Positions 17,053 to 24,487 of a stretch of DNA of 64,000 nucleotides are shown in pieces (within the stretch, counting starts at the first letter, position 1; every line of letters starts with the position of its first letter). This DNA comes from Streptomyces spororaveus (GTDB lineage: Bacteria; Actinomycetota; Actinomycetes; Streptomycetales; Streptomycetaceae). A program made the translations under genes and the position numbers. The notes under the pieces are model-generated. The model did not search any database. It was not told the DNA's origin and saw only the letters and a list, made by a program, of their open reading frames with translations. The stretch lies in the NCBI RefSeq assembly GCF_016755875.1, contig NZ_BNED01000005.1:744001-808000 (forward strand), read 5' to 3'.

Positions 17053-18354
17053 ATGAAGCTGAAAATCCAAGCGGCTCAGCGCCGCACTTTTTCCGGCTGG
17101 CTGGCCTCGGCCGTCGCCGTAACAGTTGCCGCTGTCATGGTCGCGGGATTGCCGACGCAGGCCCTGGCCATCGCGACAGCCGTACCTCTGGGCACCACCG
17201 CCAGCTACTCCGTTCTGGCAGGTCAGGGAGTCACCAACACCGGCCCCACGGTGATCGACCACGACCTCGGGACGCACCCGAACCCGGCCATCACCGGATT
17301 CCCGCCCGGCCTGGTCCTCGGCGCCGTGCACCCTGCGGATGCCCAGGCCCTCCAGGCCAAGAGCGATCTGATCATCGCGTACAACAACGCGGCGGGCCAG
17401 GCCGAGGACTTCGACCTTCCGGCGGCCATCGGCTCGGGAACATCCGGCCCCACAGAGCTGATTCCGGGCGTCTACACGAGAGACCCCGCCGGCAGTGTCG
17501 GACTCACCGGCGACCTGGTCCTGAATGCCGGGGGGAACCCCAACGCGGTCTGGGTATTCCAGATCCCTGCAGCCCTGACGACGGCGACGTCCAGCCGGAT
17601 CCTCCTCACGAACGGCGCTTCGCCGTGCAACGTGTTCTGGCAGATCGGGAGTTCGGCGGAGCTCAACACCAACACCACCTTCGTGGGCACCATCATGGCG
17701 CTGACCTCGATCTTCCTGCGAACCGGAACGAACATCGAGGGCCGGGCCCTGGCCCGTAACGGCGAAGTGACGATGGACAACAACCGGATCTTCCTCGGCG
17801 GGTGCGCCACGGGCGGGACGACCACGGGCACGACCACCGGTACGACGACCGGAACGACGACCGGCACGACCACCACCGGCACGACGACCGGCACGACCAC
17901 GGGCACGACCGCCGGAACGCCGACCGCCGGATCGACGACCGGTACGACCGTGGGTCTGATCGGTGGCGGCCTCCTGGGCGGACCCATCGTCGACCTCGTG
18001 TCGGGCGGCACCTCGGGGAACATCGCCGGCAACACCTCCGGAAACACCGCGGGCAACACGGCGGGGAACACGACCGGTGGCAACACAACCGGAGGCAACG
18101 TCACCGGCGGGCACGGTGGTCATCCCGGCGGACCGGGCGGACCGGACCACGGCGGCCTGGAGCATCACGGACCGGACCACGGCGGCCTGGAGCATCACGG
18201 GCCGGAGCACGGCGGGCCGGGCAACGGGCACGACGAGGGACCCGGTAAGCCGGACCACGGCCACGACCACGACCACGGCGGGAAGCCCGGCGACCACTAC
18301 GGCTACGGCAACAAGCCCGCGGGCCACGAGGGTCACCAAGGCCACGAGGGCTAG
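17053..18354 (+). CDS. Secreted DUF3494 (ice-binding-like) protein with Thr/Gly repeats and His-rich tail
   Basis: 433 residues from the ATG at 17053; a GTG at 17041 is possible. Signal peptide to about residue 39 (VTVAAVMVAGLPTQALA). The DUF3494 beta-helix domain runs to about 260: SYSVLAGQGVTNTGPTVI, GDLVLNAGGNPNAVWVFQIP, SSAELNTNTTFVGTIMALTS. Next come a low-complexity Gly-Thr-Thr-Thr stretch, Gly-Asn-Thr repeats and an 80-residue tail dense in His, Gly, Pro and Asp. No sorting signal or anchor. Family members bind ice or act as adhesins; in this soil genus a surface or adhesin role is more likely. The His tail could bind metal. Ends at a very strong hairpin. Confidence 0.88.
   Translation: MKLKIQAAQRRTFSGWLASAVAVTVAAVMVAGLPTQALAIATAVPLGTTASYSVLAGQGVTNTGPTVIDHDLGTHPNPAITGFPPGLVLGAVHPADAQALQAKSDLIIAYNNAAGQAEDFDLPAAIGSGTSGPTELIPGVYTRDPAGSVGLTGDLVLNAGGNPNAVWVFQIPAALTTATSSRILLTNGASPCNVFWQIGSSAELNTNTTFVGTIMALTSIFLRTGTNIEGRALARNGEVTMDNNRIFLGGCATGGTTTGTTTGTTTGTTTGTTTTGTTTGTTTGTTAGTPTAGSTTGTTVGLIGGGLLGGPIVDLVSGGTSGNIAGNTSGNTAGNTAGNTTGGNTTGGNVTGGHGGHPGGPGGPDHGGLEHHGPDHGGLEHHGPEHGGPGNGHDEGPGKPDHGHDHDHGGKPGDHYGYGNKPAGHEGHQGHEG
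17815..18352 (+). repeat. Low-complexity coding repeats (GTTT, GNT and GGH/HHG units)
   Basis: Three successive blocks of short in-frame repeats: ACGACCGGCACGACC-type units (about 17815-17945), AACACC-GGCAAC units (about 18018-18100), and GGACCACGGCGGCCTGGAGC, perfectly repeated twice (27-30 bp period, from about 18150). Length variation between strains would be expected. Confidence 0.8.
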
Positions 18355-18385
18355 GCAACAGCCTGCACGAAGCCCGTTCATCGGG

Positions 18386-18431
18386 TGACGGCGCGCGGCG
18401 GAATCCTCATCGATTCCGCCGCGCGCCGTCA
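18386..18431. terminator. Perfect 20-bp stem hairpin
   Basis: TGACGGCGCGCGGCGGAATC (18386-18405), loop CTCATC, and the exact reverse complement (18412-18431). It lies 31 bases after the DUF3494 stop and isolates it from the DUF5819-HTTM pair. Confidence 0.85.
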
Positions 18432-18575
18432 GTGAATCGCAGAGACCTCAGGCGAACAGCAGACATGAGAAGGACCGGGTGGGCGGTGTCGAGCGGAATT
18501 GAATCTGCGGGCGTGAAGGAACTTCATCGGTCCGATTCCGGTCCGGTCCCCCAACAGCGCCATGACGAAGCGGCC

Positions 18576-19205
18576 ATGCCGGGCAAGCGGCCCATAAGAG
18601 TTCGCGCAGTGAAGGCAGGGCTGCGCACTGCCGTAGCCCTCTGCCTGGTGACGACTCTGGTACACGTCGTCCTGGTGTTCCTTCATGTGGCCCCCGCCAA
18701 CCCTGTGTCGAAGCGGTACAGCTCACAGGTCAACGGATGGGTGTACCCACTCTTCGAACAGAACTGGCGGCTCTTCGCCCCGGACCCCGACTCCTTCAAC
18801 CGAAAGATCCTGGCGAGAACCGCGCACACCGACTCCAAGGGATCGGTGCAGGTGACCCCCTGGTTCGACCTGGCTGCCGTCGACCATTCCGCAGTCGAAC
18901 ACAACGTATTTCCGAGCCATACGTCACAGAACCTTCTGCGCCGCGCCTGGACCTCTTATGTCGAGACGCACGGAGGAAGCGACACGGCACGCTCGGAACG
19001 CGCCGTGATGCTGCAGACGTACCTGCGCAACATCGCCGCGGACCGCATCGTCGCCCACAACGACGGCGGCGCTTTCGACTTCATTCAGCTCCGGGTCGTC
19101 ACACTGCCCGTCGCTGCGCCCGGCACAGCGGCCGGGAACCGCCCGCCGGCTCCCACCGAGGACCGGCTCCTGCCCTGGTGGAAGGTGGACTCCCATGGGA
19201 AGTGA
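18576..19205 (+). CDS. DUF5819 family protein (SdpA-like)
   Basis: 209 residues if started at the ATG at 18576; the frame is open further upstream to 18432 and the ribosome site is weak, so the start is uncertain. One membrane helix (about 17-35) is followed by an extracytoplasmic domain with PLFEQNWRLFAPDPDSFNRK, the W-x-LFAPxP signature of DUF5819. These proteins are similar in layout to SdpA of the Bacillus SDP cannibalism system. Overlaps the HTTM gene by 11 bases, so the two are coupled. Confidence 0.82.
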   Translation: MPGKRPIRVRAVKAGLRTAVALCLVTTLVHVVLVFLHVAPANPVSKRYSSQVNGWVYPLFEQNWRLFAPDPDSFNRKILARTAHTDSKGSVQVTPWFDLAAVDHSAVEHNVFPSHTSQNLLRRAWTSYVETHGGSDTARSERAVMLQTYLRNIAADRIVAHNDGGAFDFIQLRVVTLPVAAPGTAAGNRPPAPTEDRLLPWWKVDSHGK

Positions 19206-20373
19206 ACAGATCCCCCAGCCCCCTTTCACGGCGGCCGCGCCTCACCGGCCCGCGACCCAGGAGACTTCGGTCGCCGGCACGGCCCACCGGTGGCTCCTCG
19301 ACCGAATCGGCGATCTGTGGGCGCTTCTCACCGACCGGCCGATCTCCCTGTACGCCGCGTCGGTTCTGCGCATCGGCTACGGGCTGCTCTACCTGGTATT
19401 CCTGCTGCGTGAGTTCCCGCACCGTGACCAGATCTGGGGCCCCGGCTCCCCCTGGACGCCGGCGCTGGCACAGCAGCTCTTCGACCAGACGGGCTGGAAC
19501 AGCGTCCTGATCCTGTCCGACAGCCGCGCCTATTTCGAACTTTGCTACGTGACGGCCCTCGTCACGTCCGCGCTGTTCATGCTGGGCTGGCGCACCCGCG
19601 CCATGTCCGTCCTCTTCGCCGTCGTGGTGACCTCGTTCCACGCCAGATCGATCTTCATGACGGACGGGGGCGACAACCTGATCCTGCTGATGGCCCTCTA
19701 CCTCGTCCTCACCGCGTGCGGTCGGCGCTGGTCCCTGGACGCACGCAGGAACCGGCTCAAGGCAGCCCGTGCGGGCGACGCGCCGGAGTCGGCGAGGAGC
19801 TTCTCCGCACAGCAACTCCAGGATGCCAGAACCACCTTGACGACGGTGGTGCACAACTGCGGCATCCTCGTCATCGCGGCACAGGTCTGCTTCCTCTACG
19901 GATCGGCCGGCCTGTACAAGATCCAGGGCCCGACCTGGGGCGGCGGCACCGCCCTCCACTACGCGCTGAGCCTCGAACTCTTCCAGCCCTGGCCCGCACT
20001 GTCCCACCTCGTGGACGAGTACCCGATGGTGATCGCGATCGCCAGCTACGTGACGGTGCTCGTGCAGGTCGCCTTCCCGTTCGTACTCTTCGGCAGGCTC
20101 AAGTACCCCGTTCTGACCGTGCTGCTGGGCATGCACATCGGCATCGCGGTGCTCCTGGGACTTCCTCTCTTCTCCGGCGCGATGATCGTCGCGGACGCCG
20201 TGTTCCTTCCCGACCGCTTCTACGCCATCCTGCCTCGCCTGTGGCGACGCGCAGCACGGCGCGCAGGGGTGTGGCGGCCGGCACCCGGCCGAGCGGCGGG
20301 ATCCGCATCGGTACCTCCGCAGGGCAGGCCCGGCGAACCCAGCTCGCCGCGGCCCAGGCGCTCACGGGTGTGA
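19195..20373 (+). CDS. HTTM-domain membrane protein (SdpB-like)
   Basis: 392 residues with about six membrane helices. The HTTM hallmark RIGYGLLYLVFLLREFPHRD is near the N-terminus, and GLYKIQGPTWGGGTALHYAL is typical of SdpB/gamma-carboxylase-like HTTM proteins. It overlaps the DUF5819 gene. In Bacillus the SdpA-SdpB pair matures the SdpC toxin precursor; here no obvious SdpC homologue lies next to it. A role in maturing a secreted peptide is inference. Ends 7 bases from a convergent gene. Confidence 0.85.
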   Translation: MGSEQIPQPPFTAAAPHRPATQETSVAGTAHRWLLDRIGDLWALLTDRPISLYAASVLRIGYGLLYLVFLLREFPHRDQIWGPGSPWTPALAQQLFDQTGWNSVLILSDSRAYFELCYVTALVTSALFMLGWRTRAMSVLFAVVVTSFHARSIFMTDGGDNLILLMALYLVLTACGRRWSLDARRNRLKAARAGDAPESARSFSAQQLQDARTTLTTVVHNCGILVIAAQVCFLYGSAGLYKIQGPTWGGGTALHYALSLELFQPWPALSHLVDEYPMVIAIASYVTVLVQVAFPFVLFGRLKYPVLTVLLGMHIGIAVLLGLPLFSGAMIVADAVFLPDRFYAILPRLWRRAARRAGVWRPAPGRAAGSASVPPQGRPGEPSSPRPRRSRV

Positions 20374-20379
20374 GGGGAT

Positions 20380-20652
20380 TCAGCCGTGCTCTTCCTCATC
20401 GGCTTCCATGTGCCGGATGCCCTCGTGGGTGAGGGTGACCATCGCGGGTGTGTTGCCGGGTTCCCAGTCGACGGTGATCAGTCCTTCGCCCGCCAGGTAG
20501 GTGCAGGCGGCGGCCAGGTCCTGTTCCGGTACGTGGAGGTCGCGCCGCAGCTGTGCTCCGGTGAGGCCGAGGAGGCGGTTGCCTTCGACGGCTTCGTACA
20601 GGACCCGGAGGACTTGGTCGCGGTAGGTCTTGCGTTCGCGCAGTGTGGCCAT
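20380..20652 (-). CDS. Small winged-helix-like hypothetical protein
   Basis: 90 residues. AAAGGAC precedes the ATG. Sequence such as LTGAQLRRDLHVPEQDLAAA, CTYLAGEGLITVDWE and MVTLTHEGIRHMEA reads as a winged helix-turn-helix with an end-of-wing pattern. It could bind DNA or be a structural mimic. No partner domain. Convergent with the HTTM gene. Confidence 0.7.
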   Translation of the reverse strand: MATLRERKTYRDQVLRVLYEAVEGNRLLGLTGAQLRRDLHVPEQDLAAACTYLAGEGLITVDWEPGNTPAMVTLTHEGIRHMEADEEEHG

Positions 20653-20801
20653 GACCGCGTCCTTTCGTCGGAGTGCGCGCCGGTACCGGCCGGGGTCCTA
20701 CGCGGGGGCGGGTGTAGCCGTCGAGGGCGGGTGAGGAGCCCGGCGGGTCGGGGCGCCGAGGCGCCCCGACCGCTGCCCCCGGTCGGAGGAAGGCCTGTTC
20801 C

Positions 20802-20990
20802 TCACCGGCCGGCACCCGTGTGGTGGGCTCGACGACCGGTGTCGTCCGGCAGGCCTGGAGGCCTCGGCAGGGGGTCACTGAACCGGTAGGCCTCGATCCG
20901 CGCCTCGTCCCGGGCGTTCAGCAGGTGGATCCAGCGCATTGCGACGCCGGTCATGAGGACGATCACCGCGATGAGGACGACGGTCTCCAC
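20802..20990 (-). CDS. Small single-helix membrane protein
   Basis: 62 residues from a GTG at 20990, eight bases after GGAGG; that GGAGG lies in the last codons of the upstream gene. One N-terminal helix (VETVVLIAVIVLMTGVAM) and a basic/Pro tail. Six bases separate it from the DUF5994-like stop, so it is likely the second gene of that operon. Function unknown. Confidence 0.6.
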   Translation of the reverse strand: METVVLIAVIVLMTGVAMRWIHLLNARDEARIEAYRFSDPLPRPPGLPDDTGRRAHHTGAGR

Positions 20991-20995
20991 CGAAC

Positions 20996-21571
20996 TCACC
21001 TCCAGCCGTTCGCGGACAGCGGTAGGGCGCTTCGTCCCATCGCGACCCCGAACGGGGACATGCAGGCCCCGCCTTCGCCCTCCCAGGTGGCTTCCCGGCG
21101 GCGGGCGTCGCGGATGCCGCGCCCGATGGCGATTTCGTTGGCCATCAGGACGCCTGCGGCCAGGACGCTGCCCGGGATCGCGGCGGCGGCCATCAGCCGG
21201 GCCGCGGCAGCGGGCTCGGTCTCTGGCGGGATCACCAGGAGGTCCCAGCGGCCGACGGTGTAGGAGAGCAGGATCAGCTTGTCGGGGTCCTGTTCGGTGA
21301 ACCAGCCCACGTGCAACGTCCGCCCGTCCACGGCAACCGTGTGCGGGACGACAGGCCAGCGGGCGGGATTCACGGTGACGCGGGTGACGCGCCCCCAGGG
21401 TTCCTCCAGGGCGGCGGCCAGCGGCGGGAGCTCGGTTTCGAGGTCGCGGGAGTAGGGCCACCAGGCCCCGTCCAGCTGGCCGGCGAGCGTGGTCTTCGGG
21501 GTGAGGGACAAGCGAGCCGGGGACTCTGCGGCGAGGTCGCGGGGCGCGGTCCGGTCGAGGGTGGTGGTCAT
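20996..21571 (-). CDS. DUF5994-like protein
   Basis: 191 residues. GGGGGCAGG lies upstream of the ATG. Segments LDGAWWPYSRDLETELPPLA, VTVNPARWPVVPHTVAVDGR and GWFTEQDPDKLILLSYTVGR WDLLVIPP are typical of the DUF5994 family of Streptomyces. The tail (about 150-191) has a segment rich in Ala and Gly. No activity is known; members often sit beside STAS or PP2C genes, as here 200 bases from a phosphatase. Confidence 0.8.
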   Translation of the reverse strand: MTTTLDRTAPRDLAAESPARLSLTPKTTLAGQLDGAWWPYSRDLETELPPLAAALEEPWGRVTRVTVNPARWPVVPHTVAVDGRTLHVGWFTEQDPDKLILLSYTVGRWDLLVIPPETEPAAAARLMAAAAIPGSVLAAGVLMANEIAIGRGIRDARRREATWEGEGGACMSPFGVAMGRSALPLSANGWR

Positions 21572-21772
21572 GGTGCGGACCTGCCCCCGGACTGCCCGTC
21601 GGCAGCCCGGTTTTTAGGCGATCGCCGGAAATGACACCCGCGTGAAGCCGGTGTTCGAAGTACTCCCGGTCCTTTCACTGTACGCCCATTCGGTGGGCAA
21701 AGACCGTTGTGACCAGGTATTTTCTGGCGGAGGCGTTGGAGGGGACCGCCGACCTGCTCAGCTTCGAGGCGT

Positions 21773-22999
21773 TCAGTCGGCAACCGCGAGATGGTCGGCG
21801 GCGCCCCCGCGCCATTCGATCATGAAGAGGGTGGCGTCGTCGCTGGTGTGCCCGCCTCGTTCGCTCTTCAACGTGTGGGAGAGCCGGCGCAGATCTGCCC
21901 GCATCCCCTCTGACGGCAATTCCCCGAGGCGGTCGACGCAACGGATGAGGCGTTCCTCGCCGAACAACTCCCCGCCGCTGACGTGCTCTTCGATGATGCC
22001 GTCGGTGTAGCACAGCACGCGGTCGCCTTGCCGGAGCGTGTGCTCTCCGATCCGGGGCTCTTCGCCGCCGAAGCCGACGGGCAGTGTCGTCGCGCTCTCC
22101 AGCTGCCGCAGGACCTTGCCGTCGCGGATCAGCAGCGGCGCGGGGTGGCCCGCGTTGACCAGCTCCAGCTGACCGGTGGCGATGTTCAGGTGCATCAGCT
22201 GGGCGGTGACGAAGTGGTCGGGACCGAACTGCCGGGAGATGGCGTCGTCCATGTACGTGTACTTCTCGGCCAGGCTGACGGACACGCGCCGGGCATGCCG
22301 GTAGGCACCGATGGCGATGGTCGCCATCGCGGCGGCGTCCAGGCCGTGGCCCATCGCGTCGATCACGGCCATGTGCAGGATGTTGCCGTTGAGGGCGTAG
22401 TCGAAGCTGTCTCCCGCGACCCGGTAGGCGGGCTCCAGCATGCCGGCCACCGCGACCTGCGGCACGGTCATCGTCAGCGGCGGCAGCAGGCTCCACTGGA
22501 TCTCCGCGGACACGCTCATCGGCTCCCGGCGCCGGGCCAGGAAGAACTGGTCGGTGTAGGCGTTCTTGGTGACCAGCAGGTCGGCGGCCAGGCCGGCGAG
22601 CCGGCGCAGCAGGCGCCGGTCGTCGTCGCCGACGCGGTCCAGGGTGAGGGCCATGACGCCCACCGTGTCGCTGCCGTCGGGCAGTGGCACGTACATCCGG
22701 ACGCCGCCGTGGGCCAGCGGCACCTCGACGGCCTCCCCGCGCATGAAGGCCCGCCCGGCCGGGGAGTCGATCACCGGCTGGGGCCGGCCGACGTGCAGCT
22801 TCCTGCCGGGAAGCGGCACCAGCAGCTCCTGCGCGTAGTCCTGGAGCAGGATGGAGACGTCACGGCCTCCGATCCCGGCCATCTCCTCCGCGATCAGTGG
22901 GCCGATCAGCTGCGGTGGCATCAGCCGCGCCCGGTGCAACAGCAGGCCGAGCGGCCGCTCGCCGAGGCCCTCGGCCCGGTCCACGCTCTCCTCGTTCAC
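21773..22999 (-). CDS. GAF-like sensor PP2C (SpoIIE-type) phosphatase
   Basis: 408 residues from a GTG with GGCGAGGCGGG upstream. A GAF-like N-terminal half (about 20-155: GVRMYVPLPDGSDTVGVMAL) is followed by PP2C (about 165-400) with GDSFDYAL, DAMGHGLDAAAMATIAIGAY, NAGHPAPLLI, CYTDGIIEEH and SDDATLFMIE. Metal-binding Asp residues are kept. No kinase domain. The second of three live PP2C phosphatases in the window; partner unknown. Confidence 0.92.
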   Translation of the reverse strand: MNEESVDRAEGLGERPLGLLLHRARLMPPQLIGPLIAEEMAGIGGRDVSILLQDYAQELLVPLPGRKLHVGRPQPVIDSPAGRAFMRGEAVEVPLAHGGVRMYVPLPDGSDTVGVMALTLDRVGDDDRRLLRRLAGLAADLLVTKNAYTDQFFLARRREPMSVSAEIQWSLLPPLTMTVPQVAVAGMLEPAYRVAGDSFDYALNGNILHMAVIDAMGHGLDAAAMATIAIGAYRHARRVSVSLAEKYTYMDDAISRQFGPDHFVTAQLMHLNIATGQLELVNAGHPAPLLIRDGKVLRQLESATTLPVGFGGEEPRIGEHTLRQGDRVLCYTDGIIEEHVSGGELFGEERLIRCVDRLGELPSEGMRADLRRLSHTLKSERGGHTSDDATLFMIEWRGGAADHLAVAD

Positions 23000-23139
23000 G
23001 ACCCGCCTCGCCGCCTCGTTCCTGCCCGCCCGCGCCGCTCACCGCCTCCGCACAAGGTGGCCTGGGAAACCGCCGGAGCGGCTCATTGCGCCATGCGCGG
23101 CATGTCGGCCCACGCTGACCGCGGGGCGTGGGACGCGGC

Positions 23140-23838
23140 CTACGCGAACCCGCCCCACACGGAGGCGCCGCGCTCCGCGGCACCGGCAGTGGCGTCGATC
23201 CGGTACGTGTCGTCCTTCGCATCGCGTCCGCCGGTGGCGTGGTCGTACTGGCCGGCGAAGACGTGCTCGCCGGGCGGGACGGTTCTGCCGGGTTTGAGGG
23301 TCCACCGGTAGACGAGGAAGCCGCCTTCCTGCCGGGCGGAGAGGTCGAAGTCCGCGGCGGGGCGGGTCCGCCAGTTCCCGGTGTCCTTCACCCCCTCGGT
23401 GAGGGCGATGCGCAGCTCGACGACGAGCGCGGTGAGCGGCTCCCCCGCCTTGAGGGTGACGTTGCTCTGTGCCCAGTAGGCGTTGCTGTGGGGGTCGACG
23501 GAGCCGTCGGCCCCCAGGGGACCGTCCTCGGTCCGGCTGCCCGCGGCCGTCGGTGGCACCGCGCGGCCGACGGCGGACGGGCTCCGCGGCGGGTCCGGAT
23601 CGTGCACGGCGTCGACGTCGACCACCATGAGGGCGCTCGCCGTCAGGGTTCCGGCGGTGGCCAGGGTCGCGAGGACGATCCTCGGCCAGGACAGGGCGCG
23701 CGTCCGCTCGCGGTCCCGCGATCGGCGGGCGGTGCCGGGACGGGCCGTGCCGCGCTCGACCCGGGCCAGCATGCGGGCCCGGTCGGGCTGGTGGGCTTCG
23801 GCGCTCTCGCGCAGCAGGCCGCGCAGTTCGTCGGTCAC
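23140..23838 (-). CDS. Membrane protein paired with SigE-family sigma factor
   Basis: 232 residues. The cytoplasmic N-terminus (TDELRGLLRESAEAHQPDRA RMLARVERG) resembles the short segment that actinobacterial SigE-family partners place before a single helix (about 49-72). The outer part (about 110-232) is a beta-rich domain with VTLKAGEPLTALVVELRIAL. ATG overlaps the sigma-factor stop as ATGA. It may act as the anti-sigma or effector of that sigma factor (inference); no ZAS Cys/His motif is seen. Confidence 0.75.
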   Translation of the reverse strand: MTDELRGLLRESAEAHQPDRARMLARVERGTARPGTARRSRDRERTRALSWPRIVLATLATAGTLTASALMVVDVDAVHDPDPPRSPSAVGRAVPPTAAGSRTEDGPLGADGSVDPHSNAYWAQSNVTLKAGEPLTALVVELRIALTEGVKDTGNWRTRPAADFDLSARQEGGFLVYRWTLKPGRTVPPGEHVFAGQYDHATGGRDAKDDTYRIDATAGAAERGASVWGGFA

Positions 23839-24362
23839 CGGCTTCCCCTTCCCACCAGCTCGCCGGCGGCACGGGTACCGAGCAGCCGCTGCAGTTCCGC
23901 CGTAGCCTTCGAGGTCTGGCTCTTCACCGTACCCACCGATATCCCGAGTGCCGCCGCGGTGTCCTTCTCCGAGAGGTCGAAGGCGTACCTGAGCACCACG
24001 CAGGCGCGTTTGCGGAACGGCAGCGTGTCCAGGGCGGCTCGCACGTCCATGACGGCGGCCATGTCCGGGCCGTCGGTCCGCTCCGGGCGGTGCGACCAGA
24101 ACAGCAGGACGCGCCGCCGCTCGCGCACCGTGCTCCGGATCCGGCTGCGGGCGAGGTTGGCGACGATTCCACGGGCGTAGGCGGCCGCGGAGCCGGCGCG
24201 GCGGGCCCTGTCCCAGCGGTGCCAGAGCGCGACCATCGCGTCCGCGGCGAGATCGTCTGCGGCGTCCGCCTCCCCGGTCAGCAGGTACGCCAGGCGGGAC
24301 AGTTCGGCGTGGTGGCGTTCGAAGAATGCGTGGAACTCTGCGGCCGCCTCGTCTTCGGTCAT
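23835..24362 (-). CDS. SigE-family ECF RNA polymerase sigma factor
   Basis: 175 residues. Region 2 (FFERHHAELSRLAYLLTGEA DAADDLAADAMVALWHRWDR) and region 4 (LPFRKRACVVLRYAFDLSEK DTAAALGISVGTVKSQTSKA) are complete. The start is set at the ATG at 24362; the frame is open above it. Coupled to the membrane partner. It lies 125 bases downstream of the pectinase gene on the same strand, so read-through from that promoter is possible. Confidence 0.9.
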   Translation of the reverse strand: MTEDEAAAEFHAFFERHHAELSRLAYLLTGEADAADDLAADAMVALWHRWDRARRAGSAAAYARGIVANLARSRIRSTVRERRRVLLFWSHRPERTDGPDMAAVMDVRAALDTLPFRKRACVVLRYAFDLSEKDTAAALGISVGTVKSQTSKATAELQRLLGTRAAGELVGRGSR

Positions 24363-24487
24363 GGCCTCGGTACGGCCTCTCGGTGCGGCGGGTGCGTTCT
24401 CAGGCAGGTGCCGGAGCGTAGCAGTCCGTTCGAGCATTCGTTCGGACACTTCGGTTCGCCCGGGCCTGGTCCGCACGGTGACGCCCA

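Noticed and set aside
16069..18381. 770-codon minus-strand frame
   Set aside because: Shadow of the DUF3494 repeat gene and the AT-rich region; repeats alone create the long open frame.
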